A DNA stretch of 64,000 bases from Actinomycetota bacterium (GCA_009699205.1 WLOP01000003.1:62001-126000), one strand, 5' to 3'; positions 29,657 to 38,786 are shown, counted from the first letter of the stretch. Program-made: numbers and translations. Notes: a model not told the origin generated them from the sequence alone.

Positions 29657-29926
29657 TTAATCTACTTTTGTAACAGAATTACTTTTCGTTTCAGTTGAAA
29701 GAGGCGCTGGGCTCGTGTCTTTGGCCACAGAAGGCGTTGCAGGTGAGGAACTCTTCGAATCGGTCTTATAGAATCCGGATCCTTTGAAAACGACACCTAC
29801 AGCTGAGAAAACCTTGCGAACTTCGCCCTCGCAGATAGGGCAGTGAGTCAGCGAATCATCTGAAAATGCTTGGAAAACTTCGAATTCATGGGCGCAGGCG
29901 TTGCATGCATATTGATAAGTAGGCAT
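29657..29926 (-). CDS. FmdB-family zinc-ribbon protein
   Basis: An 89-residue protein beginning MPTYQYACNACAHEFEVFQ at ATG 29926 (GAAAGG upstream); an in-frame ATG 11 codons earlier is not family-like. Two CxxC pairs (CNAC at residues 8-11, CPIC at about 30-33) form a zinc ribbon. The C-terminal half is a Ser/Thr/Pro-rich tail. The family (FmdB/CxxC_CXXC_SSSS regulatory protein) is common beside fthC in Actinobacteria; its role is not established. Confidence 0.9.
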   Translation of the reverse strand: MPTYQYACNACAHEFEVFQAFSDDSLTHCPICEGEVRKVFSAVGVVFKGSGFYKTDSKSSSPATPSVAKDTSPAPLSTETKSNSVTKVD

Positions 29927-30037
29927 CGCATTGCCTTTCATTCGATTAAGAGGAATCACCCAGCAAGGGCAGTAGAAGGAAGTCTAAAGAAGTGAGACGA
30001 TACAGGCGAATTAGGAGCTATCTAGAGAGGAATTGGG

Positions 30038-30562
30038 ATGCGTAAAGTCGTTCTGGCCGCTCTCGCGGCGTTCTTTGCCCTCACTAGCCTCGGTAGCGCG
30101 CAGGCCAACTCGGTGATCAGTACCTCTCCGATAAGTGGATCGACTATAAATTCAGCGCCGAGCGCGGTGACTATTTCGACCCAAGTTACTTTATTGGATA
30201 TGGGAAGTTCGGTAACTATCACCGACCCTCAAGGCGCTCGCGTAGATGACGGCAATTTAACAATTAGCGATACCGACATGATTGTTGGTCTTACAGATCT
30301 TACTATTTCAGGGATTTATACGGTGACGTATTCGCTTTTGGCCGAGAACGAAAATCCACTAGAGGGAACTTTCACATTTACGTTTAAAGCGCCTGCAGTC
30401 ATCACCCAACCAACAGCAGTTCCAACAACATCTTCTAGTGCGACTCCTGTAGTAACGGGCAAGTCGAGCACTTCGGTGATGGTCATTGGCTTAATCTTTT
30501 CTGCATTTCTAGTCTTCGTATTATTAATAATGTATGCCAGAAAGATTATTAAATCGAAATGA
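30038..30562 (+). CDS. copC: CopC-domain secreted protein with C-terminal membrane anchor
   Basis: A 174-residue protein: signal peptide (residues 1-23, ending AQA), then a CopC/YcnJ-type beta-sandwich (ISTSPISGSTINSAPSAVTI, later SGIYTVTYSLLAENENPLEGTFTFTF), a Thr/Ser/Pro linker, and one membrane helix near the C-terminus followed by a basic tail. The mature N-terminus is NSVIS, so the first His ligand of classical CopC is absent; copper binding is uncertain. It overlaps the copD-ctaG gene by ATGA, which supports a joint role in copper import or cytochrome oxidase assembly. Confidence 0.88.
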   Translation: MRKVVLAALAAFFALTSLGSAQANSVISTSPISGSTINSAPSAVTISTQVTLLDMGSSVTITDPQGARVDDGNLTISDTDMIVGLTDLTISGIYTVTYSLLAENENPLEGTFTFTFKAPAVITQPTAVPTTSSSATPVVTGKSSTSVMVIGLIFSAFLVFVLLIMYARKIIKSK

Positions 30563-32460
30563 TTTCTTTGGCAGCATCTATTGCAACTTCTGGTCCACTC
30601 GTCGGCGCAATGACAACGATAAGTAAATTCATCGGAGTGACTTCCAGCTTTTTCCTTGTTGGCACCCTTTTAGCCGCTGGTTTCTTACTTACGGATAATC
30701 ACGGAAAGTTAGAGCCAGCTGCACTCCAACTTCGGATCGTCGCACTATGGTCGAGCGCTGTATGGGCGATTTCAAGCTTGATAAATATTATCTTTACTTT
30801 GGCCAATATTTTGGGTTCATCAATCGGAAGCGCACTTGACCCCACGACAATACGTTCGTTCATTACGCAAATAACTCTGGGGCAGTATCTCTTTTTCCAA
30901 TTCCTAGTGGGACTTTTTGCCTTTGCTGTATCAATGCGTCTGAAGAAAGTTGGAGGAGTGATCCTCTTGCTGATTCTTGTAGTACTCGGAATCATCGCTC
31001 CGATTTTCCAGAGCCACTCTGCATCAAGTGGATCTCACGCGTTGGCAATCGGCTCACTCGCCATCCACGTTATTGCGCTTTCACTTTGGGTCGGCGGAGT
31101 TTTCGGGTTGGGGATTTTGGACTCCAAAGATAGAGCTATTGCAACGCCACGTTTTAGTCAGTTAGCACTTTGGGCTGCAATCGCAGTGGTAGGCAGTGGT
31201 ACAGCCAACGCATGGGCGCGTTTGAATTTTCTCTCTGCTTGGCACAGCACATATGCACTTGTGGTCGTTGCCAAGACCTTACTGACCGTTTCCTTAATCT
31301 TTATTGGCTACCTTCACCGCAAGAATCTTTCAAGTAAGAATCCACTCTCAATTGACTGGCAAAAATTTGCGCGCTTGATCATGGTCGAATTGATCATCAT
31401 GATTGGTGCTCTTGCCCTAGGCGCATGGCTCTCCTCGAATAAACCACCTTCACCAGCAGGCGATCCAAAATTTAGCGCAGCAATTACGGTGGCAGGACTT
31501 CCTATGCCAGGAACACCAACTCTCAGTCGTTTGTTACTTCTTTATAACCCCGACGCTCTCTTCCTTGGATTCTTAGTTCTAGCAGTCGCGCTTTACAGTA
31601 AAGGCGTTCTCATTCTAAAAAGACGCGGAGACAAATGGCCGGTCGGAAGGTCTGCTGCATTTGTCGTGGCAATTATCGCAATCGATTACGCAACGAGCGG
31701 CGGCTTTGGCGTCTACGCACACTTCTCTTTTTCGTATCACATGATTGCGCACATGATTTTAGGAATGATTGCGCCGATTGGTTTGGTATTGAGTGCGCCA
31801 ATTACTTTGGCGCTAAGAACTTTGCCGCAAAGCCGTGATCATCAAGAACGAGGAGTGCGTGGCACTTTAGTTGCTGCTCTTCATTCCAAGTTAGCAGGAT
31901 TCTGGGTAAACCCAGTTGTTGCTCTCCTTATTTTCGATGGCTCCCTGTTCGCTCTTTACTTCACTTCGCTATTTGGCGGGATGATGCAGAGCCATACGGG
32001 TCACCTGGTTATGGATGTGCATTTTGTGCTCTCGGGATTCCTCTTCTTTCACGTGATCATTGGAGTTGACCCGAATCCAAAACGCGCTCCATATATCGCT
32101 CGCATAGTCACTCTATTTGCAGCGATGAGCATTCACGCCTTTTTCTCAATAGCGGTCATGTCATCAACAACGCTTCTCGACGGTGGATATTTTGCCCAGC
32201 TAAAGGCCCCATGGATCTCAGATCTTTTAGCTGACCAGCACTTAGGTGGGGCAATTGGATGGGCGATGGGCGAGATACCTATCTTGTTAGCTTTGATTGC
32301 GACTTTCATCCAATGGGTCCGCGATGATTCGAAAGAAGCTAAACGAATCGATAAGAACACCGAACGTTTAGCAGCAATGGGCCAACCAGATGAGTTAGCT
32401 GAGTACAACACTTACCTTGCTCAACTTGCAGAAAGGGATCGCAATGGAAAATCTATTTGA
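30559..32460 (+). CDS. CopD / caa3-type oxidase assembly factor (CtaG) fusion membrane protein
   Basis: A 633-residue multi-pass protein. The N-terminal ~310 residues are CopD-like (about eight helices, with HVIALSLWVGGVFGLGIL); the C-terminal ~260 residues are a caa3_CtaG domain (HFSFSYHMIAHMILGMIAP, then GHLVMDVHFVLSGFLFFHV, with several His residues likely to bind copper). This fusion is common in Actinobacteria. Function is copper delivery across the membrane and to the terminal oxidase. Start ATG 30559 overlaps copC; its end overlaps the acyl-CoA dehydrogenase gene by 17 bases. Confidence 0.92.
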   Translation: MISLAASIATSGPLVGAMTTISKFIGVTSSFFLVGTLLAAGFLLTDNHGKLEPAALQLRIVALWSSAVWAISSLINIIFTLANILGSSIGSALDPTTIRSFITQITLGQYLFFQFLVGLFAFAVSMRLKKVGGVILLLILVVLGIIAPIFQSHSASSGSHALAIGSLAIHVIALSLWVGGVFGLGILDSKDRAIATPRFSQLALWAAIAVVGSGTANAWARLNFLSAWHSTYALVVVAKTLLTVSLIFIGYLHRKNLSSKNPLSIDWQKFARLIMVELIIMIGALALGAWLSSNKPPSPAGDPKFSAAITVAGLPMPGTPTLSRLLLLYNPDALFLGFLVLAVALYSKGVLILKRRGDKWPVGRSAAFVVAIIAIDYATSGGFGVYAHFSFSYHMIAHMILGMIAPIGLVLSAPITLALRTLPQSRDHQERGVRGTLVAALHSKLAGFWVNPVVALLIFDGSLFALYFTSLFGGMMQSHTGHLVMDVHFVLSGFLFFHVIIGVDPNPKRAPYIARIVTLFAAMSIHAFFSIAVMSSTTLLDGGYFAQLKAPWISDLLADQHLGGAIGWAMGEIPILLALIATFIQWVRDDSKEAKRIDKNTERLAAMGQPDELAEYNTYLAQLAERDRNGKSI

Positions 32461-33589
32461 ACTTCCCTCAGAATATGAGGACCTGCGAACCAGCGTACGT
32501 TCTCTATCCGAAAAAGAGATTGCTCCCTTTGCGCAAAGGGTCGACGAGGAGGCGAGTTTCCCTCAAGAAGCTTTTGATGCGCTACAGAAGGCGGGATTAG
32601 CAGCGGCTCATGTACCTGAGGAATTTGGCGGAGATGGTGCTGATGCTCTTGCAACCGTCATCATTATTGAAGAAGTGGCACGAGTATGCGGCGCATCTTC
32701 GTTGATTCCTGCTGTCAACAAACTTGGTTCGTTACCTTTAATGCTGTCAGGATCGCAAGAACAGAAAGAGCGCTGGCTACGTCCATTAGCAGCGGGCAAA
32801 GGATTTTCGTATTGTCTTTCAGAATCTGAAGCGGGATCGGATGCCGCCGCTATGAAAACTAAAGCAACAAAATCCAAGGATGGCTGGGTTATTAACGGAA
32901 GCAAGAAATGGATTTCAAACGCAGGATTCTCTGATTTCTACACTGTATTGGCGTCGACTGATCCTGCCGCTGGCGCAAAAGGAATTACTGCCTTTGTCGT
33001 TGAAAAATCTGATGTTGGCATTTCCTTTGGTGCTCACGAAAAAAAGATGGGTTTTCGTGGCTCTCCTACGCGCGAAGTATATTTCGATAATGTAGAACTC
33101 TCTGATGATCGGCGAATAAGTGGCGTAGGTGAAGGGTTCATACTCGCTTTACAAACACTTGATCACACGCGTATAACAATTGGAGCGCAAGCATTGGGCT
33201 TGGCTCAAGGTGCGTTAGATGTTGCAAGTAAATATGCCCACGAACGCAATCAATTCGGGAAACCTATATTTGATTTCCAAGGTGTTCAATTTATGCTCGC
33301 TGATATGGCAATGAGCATCGCTGCTTCGAGGCAACTAGTTTATTTGGCTGCAGTTAAGAGCGAGAACAATGCCAAAGACCTCAAGTTTTTTTCAGCGGCG
33401 AGTAAATGTCTTGCCAGTGATACTGCAATGAAAGTTACGACAGATGCAGTCCAAATTCTTGGTGGATATGGATACGTGTCCGACTATCCGGTTGAACGCA
33501 TGATGCGCGATGCAAAACTTACACAAATTTATGAAGGTACTAACCAGATTCAACGGGTAGTTATGGCGCGCAATCTTCCGAGCAACTAA
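32444..33589 (+). CDS. Acyl-CoA dehydrogenase
   Basis: A 381-residue FAD enzyme of the acyl-CoA dehydrogenase family. FAD/substrate motif YCLSESEAGSDAAAMKTKA, then KKWISNAGFSDFY, the Arg/Gln block YAHERNQFGKPI, and the C-terminal IYEGTNQIQRVVMARNL containing the catalytic Glu. ATG 32444 follows GAAAGGG; an earlier ATG (32417) lies deeper in the upstream gene. Chain length specificity is not readable; short or branched chains are typical for this size. Convergent with fthC (4-base overlap). Confidence 0.94.
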   Translation: MENLFELPSEYEDLRTSVRSLSEKEIAPFAQRVDEEASFPQEAFDALQKAGLAAAHVPEEFGGDGADALATVIIIEEVARVCGASSLIPAVNKLGSLPLMLSGSQEQKERWLRPLAAGKGFSYCLSESEAGSDAAAMKTKATKSKDGWVINGSKKWISNAGFSDFYTVLASTDPAAGAKGITAFVVEKSDVGISFGAHEKKMGFRGSPTREVYFDNVELSDDRRISGVGEGFILALQTLDHTRITIGAQALGLAQGALDVASKYAHERNQFGKPIFDFQGVQFMLADMAMSIAASRQLVYLAAVKSENNAKDLKFFSAASKCLASDTAMKVTTDAVQILGGYGYVSDYPVERMMRDAKLTQIYEGTNQIQRVVMARNLPSN

Positions 33590-34134
33590 GAGTTAAAGCG
33601 GAGGATCGAAGCCGGGCTACAGGCAGCGTCAAGTGGTAGGTCGTGTACTTCTCTTGGTAAATCTCGAGTGCACAATTCATTTTCCCAAATGAGCCCTACT
33701 TTCCATGCGTCAAATTCTTTCAACGCGCGGTCGTAATAGCCACCTCCTTGGCCCAGTCGATAACCGCTCTTATCAATGAGTAACGCAGGCACAATCATTA
33801 CTTTCACTTTCGATAGCTCAGTAAAAGCGGGTCCTACTGGTTCGTGAATTTTCCCGTTCTTCATCAACGAGCCTTCTGCCTGACTCCAACGAACCCATTC
33901 CAATAGTTGACCGCTAATTCGCGGAAGCAAAAGAATTTTCCCTTCTGCAAGCAGAGCGCTATTTAGTTGATCTGTGTGCGGTTCGTCACCGTAGGAATGA
34001 TAAGAAGCGATAATTTCGGCTGAAGAAATTTCAGGTGCAGAGAGAAGTATTGAATAATCCGCAGATGAAATATTATTCCTGCGGTCAAGACGTGCCTGAG
34101 TGCGCAGAAGCGCTTTTTCTTCAGGTATTGTCAC
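33586..34134 (-). CDS. 5-formyltetrahydrofolate cyclo-ligase
   Basis: A 182-residue ATP-dependent enzyme converting 5-formyl-THF to 5,10-methenyl-THF. The signature is LIDKSGYRLGQGGGYYDRAL (about 125-144), which forms the ATP/folate pocket; RxDRRNN at the N-terminus is also typical. In Actinobacteria it commonly lies beside galU, glp, rimJ and sepX; here galU is missing and the gene is divergent from glp. Confidence 0.95.
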   Translation of the reverse strand: MTIPEEKALLRTQARLDRRNNISSADYSILLSAPEISSAEIIASYHSYGDEPHTDQLNSALLAEGKILLLPRISGQLLEWVRWSQAEGSLMKNGKIHEPVGPAFTELSKVKVMIVPALLIDKSGYRLGQGGGYYDRALKEFDAWKVGLIWENELCTRDLPREVHDLPLDAACSPASILRFNS

Positions 34135-34165
34135 CGAAATCCCCTAGTTAGATTGGTTTAACAAG

Positions 34166-34171
34166 TATGGT
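34166..34171 (+). promoter_or_regulatory. -10 box of a leaderless promoter (glp)
   Basis: TATGGT lies exactly six bases before ATG 34178; no Shine-Dalgarno sequence is present. Confidence 0.45.
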
Positions 34172-34177
34172 GGGATT

Positions 34178-35089
34178 ATGTCAGAGCAGATAAAGGTAGA
34201 TGAGTTCCTGAGTTCCTTATTGGCCATCTGCCATCCACTCGATGCCTTTGATATGCCGTTGCTTGATGCCCATGGAGCAACTTTGGCGAAGGATATCTAT
34301 GCTGGCGAAAGACTGGTGATGGGAGCAGACACGCGAATTCGCTCCACACACATTGGGTTAGCCGCTTCGATCGGTCTCGGGCAATTGCCTACGCGCCCAC
34401 AACCTCGCGTTGTGGTGATTTCTGCAGGGCCAGATCTTGTTGAGCCCGGTAAACCTATAAGTGGAACCGAAGAATATGAAACTAACTCGTGGTTATTGAC
34501 CACTGCTGTGCGCGAAGCCGGTGCCGTTGGCTATCGCGTGCACTCAATCCCTGATAACGATGGCGAACTTAGAGCCTTGGTAGAAGATCAACTTGTGCGA
34601 GCAGATCTCATCGTCATTAGCGGCGAGCGAGGAGATGACTCCTTCGACATGATTACTCGGACACTCTCACTACTCGGAGAGATTACAACAGTGGATTTAG
34701 CAATTGAAAATAGTGGCCGTCATAATTATGGTGTTATCGGTCCGGACAAGACACCGGTTGTCACGCTTCCAGGTGATCCTATTTCTGCATACATCTCACT
34801 CGAGCTTTTTGTGCGTCCAATGATTCGTACGATGGTGGGCTCTGAAAATATCCATCGTCCCTCGGTGAAAGCCCGTTTAGAAAAACCTGTGGCATCCATA
34901 CATGGGATGCGCTCGTATCTGCGAGGTTTTCTTTCTGAAGACGGTAAAACGGTCCGTGCGCTACCTCATCAAGAGGAGATGTCCACTCTTTCCGATGCCA
35001 ACGCGCTCATTGCCGTGCCTGAAGGGGTAGAAGAACTCGCAGCAGGTGCTCAAGTAATTGCCGTTGTATTGCGTCGTAGGTATTTCTAG
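34178..35089 (+). CDS. glp: Gephyrin-like protein Glp (shortened MoeA homologue)
   Basis: A 303-residue MoeA/gephyrin-E homologue, about 100 residues shorter than usual. Domain I remnants (residues 1-75: ALAKDIYAGERL-like and THIGLAASIGL) are joined directly without domain II, and the DNSAMDGYA molybdopterin motif is gone. Domain III is diverged: VVVISAGPDLVEPG instead of a TGDEL motif, SGERGDDSFDMI instead of TGGxSxG, and LPGDPISAY. Domain IV follows. In Corynebacterium, Glp binds FtsZ and the membrane protein GlpR; the neighbouring sepX/glpR here supports that role over molybdenum cofactor synthesis. Inference: non-enzymatic divisome protein. Confidence 0.8.
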   Translation: MSEQIKVDEFLSSLLAICHPLDAFDMPLLDAHGATLAKDIYAGERLVMGADTRIRSTHIGLAASIGLGQLPTRPQPRVVVISAGPDLVEPGKPISGTEEYETNSWLLTTAVREAGAVGYRVHSIPDNDGELRALVEDQLVRADLIVISGERGDDSFDMITRTLSLLGEITTVDLAIENSGRHNYGVIGPDKTPVVTLPGDPISAYISLELFVRPMIRTMVGSENIHRPSVKARLEKPVASIHGMRSYLRGFLSEDGKTVRALPHQEEMSTLSDANALIAVPEGVEELAAGAQVIAVVLRRRYF

Positions 35090-35101
35090 AAAATAGTATC
35101 C

Positions 35102-35674
35102 ATGAGAACTCATTGGCCAGTGGTTATTGATTCGGGTGATGTAATTTTGCGCCCCTTACGCTTGCGCGATCAGCGCCAATGGAAAAAGGTACGGGCCAAG
35201 AATCGTCAATGGCTCGAACCATGGGAGGCTACATTGCCCAAAGTTCCTGGAGATGTCGCGCTAAATGAACCTCCTTCATATCTGGAAATGATTCGCTCAT
35301 ACAACAAAGAGGGGCGATCGATTCGATCGATCTCACTGGGGGTTTGGTATCAAGGGGCTTTGGTCGGCCAGATATCCATGGGCGGAATTATCATGGGGGC
35401 ACTTCGCGGAGCTCATATCGGGTATTGGATTGACCAGTCTTACGCCAATCTAGGAGTCACCACTGTTGCAGTCGAAGCCATGACTCACTTTGGATTCAAA
35501 GAACTATCGCTGCATCGCATCGAGATAAATATTCGCCCCGAAAATGCAGCCTCCATTCGGGTCGCAGAAAAGAGCGGGTATCACTTCGAAGGCGAACGGC
35601 CCCGGTTTCTCCATATTGATGGACAATGGCGCGACCATCATTGTTATGTCCGAGAAAATTCCCAAATTTCTTAA
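35102..35674 (+). CDS. GNAT-family N-acetyltransferase (RimJ/RimL type)
   Basis: A 190-residue acetyl-CoA transferase. The RimJ pattern includes VILRPLRLRDQRQWKKVR near the start, GYWIDQSYANLGVTT for the acetyl-CoA region, and LSLHRIEINIRPENAASIRVAEKSGY (shown only by its ends here) for motif A/B. RimJ/L enzymes acetylate N-termini of ribosomal proteins; target unknown. Located 12 bases after glp and upstream of sepX, the order kept throughout Actinobacteria. Confidence 0.88.
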   Translation: MRTHWPVVIDSGDVILRPLRLRDQRQWKKVRAKNRQWLEPWEATLPKVPGDVALNEPPSYLEMIRSYNKEGRSIRSISLGVWYQGALVGQISMGGIIMGALRGAHIGYWIDQSYANLGVTTVAVEAMTHFGFKELSLHRIEINIRPENAASIRVAEKSGYHFEGERPRFLHIDGQWRDHHCYVRENSQIS

Positions 35675-35744
35675 GAAATAAACCCAGCAACACTTGCGGG
35701 TTAATACCTGATTGAGCGTGATTCCGCCTCTATCTTTGGACATC

Positions 35745-36509
35745 ATGACCTCCGGAATCATCTATCTAGCAATCATCGGAATGTGGGTTGCCTATTTCGT
35801 GCCCCGCTGGGTTCATAACCATGAAGAATTTTCAGGTAAATCCGTAGAACGTTATAAGAGCGCACTGCGTGTAGTCGCGACCGGATCTGATACATCAATC
35901 AAGAGTTCGGTCAGCACAGATTCAGATCACGAAGCTAAGAACGCTCACACTCTAATAAAGCGCAGAATTATTTTTGCACTACTTTCAGCTTCACTCGTTT
36001 TCACACTCCTTGAATTCTCTCTCAGCACTTTAGCTTTTGAATATAACCTTCTGCCTCTCTCGGGACTTGCAATATATGTTGCACATGTTCGCCGACAAAG
36101 TTTGGTTGAAAGTTTGCAACGTAGGCGCATCGTTCAATTACATCGCTCCACCGCCGGAGTATCGACTACGAATCTGTCTCAAGTTGTCGCGCCAAAACAA
36201 ACTCGCGAACATTGGATTCCGCTTTCAGAGCGGGAGTTAACTGGCGTCGTTCTCTTGCCTCAAGGGTCTGCGCAAGAGAGAGATTCATGGTCGCCGGTTA
36301 ATATCCCCGTCCCGACTTATGTGAGCGCACCAAAAGCGTTCGTACCAAAGCGAGTAATTGATTTAACTATTCCAGGTGCCTGGAGTGAAGAGCAAGAAAA
36401 ACTTGAGCGCGAAGCTTTAGCGGCTGCTGCACCATCTGCAGATCAAGTTTTCGATCAACAACTTGCAGAGCAAGCAGTTGAGCGTTTTCGTGATGCATCA
36501 AATAGTTAA
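35745..36509 (+). CDS. sepX: Divisome membrane protein SepX/GlpR
   Basis: A 254-residue membrane protein. From ATG 35745 it begins MTSGIIYLAIIGMWVAYFVP, aligning with the known SepX/GlpR opening (a first helix followed by PRW/PMW and an Arg-rich turn). Longer frames from TTG 35712 or GTG 35718 would add residues before this conserved start. Two more helices lie at about residues 80-120, then a cytosolic tail with basic and Ala/Gln-rich parts. SepX stabilises septal FtsZ in Streptomyces, and GlpR is the membrane receptor of Glp in Corynebacterium. Gene order glp-rimJ-sepX supports the call. A tRNA-Ala follows. Confidence 0.82.
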   Translation: MTSGIIYLAIIGMWVAYFVPRWVHNHEEFSGKSVERYKSALRVVATGSDTSIKSSVSTDSDHEAKNAHTLIKRRIIFALLSASLVFTLLEFSLSTLAFEYNLLPLSGLAIYVAHVRRQSLVESLQRRRIVQLHRSTAGVSTTNLSQVVAPKQTREHWIPLSERELTGVVLLPQGSAQERDSWSPVNIPVPTYVSAPKAFVPKRVIDLTIPGAWSEEQEKLEREALAAAAPSADQVFDQQLAEQAVERFRDASNS

Positions 36510-36527
36510 TTCCGCAGGATTGTTGAG

Positions 36528-36600
36528 GGGGCTGTAGCGCAGTTGGTAGCGCGCCTCGTTCGCAACGAGGAGGTCAGGGGTTCGATTCCCCTCAGCTCCA
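36528..36600 (+). tRNA. tRNA-Ala (anticodon CGC)
   Basis: A 73-base cloverleaf: acceptor GGGGCTG/CAGCTCC with the G3-U70 wobble that is the alanine identity element, anticodon stem CCTCG/CGAGG around TTCGCAA (anticodon CGC), T-stem AGGGG/CCCCT. CCA is not encoded. Confidence 0.96.
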
Positions 36601-36606
36601 CTCAAG

Positions 36607-37887
36607 CTAAATCCAGGACGGCCACCACATATGTGCGTACCAATCGCTGTAACTCAACACTGAGCCGTTGAATAAGGGCAAGAAGTAGAGGAAATTCGCA
36701 GCGATTGCCAAAGTAATGAGAGCAACGATTAATTGACGGTGACGCGCTCTGGGTTTGTCGCCCAAGAAAACTTTGGCGCAATACACAACTGCCAGAATTA
36801 AGAATGGCTCGAAAACTATTGCATAGAAAGAAAATACAGTGCGTTTTTGAAATAGAAACCATGGCAAGTATCCAGCGGCAATACCGACCAAAATGATTCC
36901 CGCAGCCTTATCTGGTTTCTTTCGAATCACACTTGTGATCCAGTAACCAAGAACTGTAAAGATTGCCAATGTTCCTAACCACCAAAGAAATGGCGTTCCG
37001 AGTGCAACTACTTCTTGCGCGCATGAAGATGCACCACACGTCTTTGGAGTCTCGTAGTAAAAAGAAGTGGGCCGCCCCATTACAAGCCAACTCCAAGGAT
37101 TAGCTTGGTAAGAATGTTGGCTTGTGAGATGAGTATGAAAGTGCAAGATCTCGGCGTGGTAATGCCAAAAAGAGCGGACGATATTTGGAATGAAAGAATG
37201 TGCTTGCGTCTGCGCCCAATGTCTGTCCCATCCACGCGGAGATGCAAACCAACCGAACCACGTTGAGATGTAAACCAGGAGAGGCGTAATCCCCAGTTGA
37301 GTGATTCTCAAGAGAAAACGTTTGACACCTAATTGATTCGTTGAGTAGTCGCGATAAACCAATATGAGGGCGAATGCGATTAAAAAGTAAATTGCACTCC
37401 ATTTAGTTCCAAGTGCTAGTCCAAAGAGAATTCCAGATAACCAATAGCGATCTTTAAGCCAAGCTAACGTTGCTAGAAGTACAAAGAAAGTAAGGAAGAG
37501 ATCCAAGAGAGCGGTGCGTGAGTGAACAAGTTGCAGCCCATCGAGTGCCATCAGTAGAGATGCCAGGGTGCTAAATCCTCGAGATCTAAAGAGCAACATT
37601 GCAACGCGGGCAACGAGAAGAATGAGGAGGGAGCCGATGACAGCAACGCTAAAACGCCAGCCGAATTCGTTATCTCCGAATAACTTAATGCCGATACCGA
37701 TCAACCATTTGCCAACGGGAGGGTGGACAATAAATTCTGATCCTGAACCAGTTACTTCGACACCGTATTTGAGTAAGTCTCTTGCCCCGTCGACATAGTA
37801 GAGCTCGTCAAAAACTAAACCTTTAGGGGTTCCTAAATTCCAAAGGCGCAGGCAGAAAGAAAGGATCGCGATCAGTACGGCTGCCAT
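36607..37887 (-). CDS. pmt: Polyprenyl-phosphomannose-dependent protein mannosyltransferase (PMT)
   Basis: A 426-residue multi-pass membrane enzyme. The N-terminal block LWNLGTPKGLVFDELYYVDG (about 15-34) carries the Asp-Glu pair required for O-mannosylation of exported proteins; HSRTALLDLFLTF forms the next conserved loop. Mannosyl donor is polyprenyl-phosphate mannose and the acceptors are Ser/Thr of secreted proteins, which may include the Thr/Pro-rich linkers encoded in this window (inference). Divergent from rsmI, as in most Actinobacteria. Confidence 0.92.
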   Translation of the reverse strand: MAAVLIAILSFCLRLWNLGTPKGLVFDELYYVDGARDLLKYGVEVTGSGSEFIVHPPVGKWLIGIGIKLFGDNEFGWRFSVAVIGSLLILLVARVAMLLFRSRGFSTLASLLMALDGLQLVHSRTALLDLFLTFFVLLATLAWLKDRYWLSGILFGLALGTKWSAIYFLIAFALILVYRDYSTNQLGVKRFLLRITQLGITPLLVYISTWFGWFASPRGWDRHWAQTQAHSFIPNIVRSFWHYHAEILHFHTHLTSQHSYQANPWSWLVMGRPTSFYYETPKTCGASSCAQEVVALGTPFLWWLGTLAIFTVLGYWITSVIRKKPDKAAGIILVGIAAGYLPWFLFQKRTVFSFYAIVFEPFLILAVVYCAKVFLGDKPRARHRQLIVALITLAIAANFLYFLPLFNGSVLSYSDWYAHMWWPSWI

Positions 37888-37934
37888 GGCGTTAGCCTAG
37901 GTCTCAACTCGCAATTTACTGAGAGGATTGACCT

Positions 37935-38786
37935 ATGAGTTTGATCCTTGCTGCAACCCCACTAGGCAATCCAGGTGATGCCAGCGCACGATTGCGTGAA
38001 GCCATCGAAAGCGCAGGCGTAATTGCGGCAGAAGATTCTCGGAAATTTCATCGGCTCTGTCAGGATCTACAGCTGACATTCTCAGGGCGCGTGATTTCTT
38101 TCTTTGAGGGCAATGAAATTGAGCGAACTCCGGAAATTTTGCAGATGCTACAGGCAGGAGAAAATATTCTCGTAGTGTCAGATGCAGGTATGCCAACCAT
38201 CAGTGATCCTGGATTTCGACTTATGCGCGATGCAATTGCGCAAGGAATTGACGTTTCGGTAATACCTGGTCCAAGTGCGGTGACAATGGCGCTTGCGCTC
38301 TCGGGTTTGCCAACAGATAGATTTACATTTGAAGGCTTTTCTCCACGCGCAGCCGGGGCTCGCAAGAAGTTTTTCGAAGTACTCGAACATGAAGAGCGAA
38401 CAGTTATCTGGTTTGAAGCTCCTCATCGCCTTGAAGAGTCGCTCGTTGATGCAGTTTCGATTTTCGGCACAGAGCGTCCTGCTGTTATTTGCCGAGAGAT
38501 GACAAAGAGATATGAAGAGACAATCCGAGGCACTTTAGAAGAACTCGTGAAGTGGTCTCAAACTCATGAAGTGCTCGGTGAAATAACCATCGTTTTGGCG
38601 GGAGCTGCGAAAGATTCTGCCGAAAAAACGGCGAGCCAATTAGTGGAGCGCGTTAAGACCTACGAGGAAGCTGGGATGGATCGCAAATCGGCCATTGCCA
38701 CCGTGGCAGATGAATATTCTGTAGCAAAGCGAGTGGTTTTCGCTGCGGTCGTTGATGCGAAATCAACCTCTAGGATATCCCCGTGA
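37935..38786 (+). CDS. rsmI: 16S rRNA (cytidine-1402-2'-O)-methyltransferase
   Basis: A 283-residue SAM-dependent methyltransferase of the tetrapyrrole-methylase fold. LAATPLGNPGDASARLREAI (residues 5-24), AEDSRKFHRL, then VSDAGMPTISDPGF and PGPSAVTMALALSGLP are diagnostic of RsmI. Modifies C1402 at the ribosomal P site. First gene of a tight operon rsmI-metG-tatD-rsmA-ispE; its stop overlaps metG (GTGA). Confidence 0.95.
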   Translation: MSLILAATPLGNPGDASARLREAIESAGVIAAEDSRKFHRLCQDLQLTFSGRVISFFEGNEIERTPEILQMLQAGENILVVSDAGMPTISDPGFRLMRDAIAQGIDVSVIPGPSAVTMALALSGLPTDRFTFEGFSPRAAGARKKFFEVLEHEERTVIWFEAPHRLEESLVDAVSIFGTERPAVICREMTKRYEETIRGTLEELVKWSQTHEVLGEITIVLAGAAKDSAEKTASQLVERVKTYEEAGMDRKSAIATVADEYSVAKRVVFAAVVDAKSTSRISP

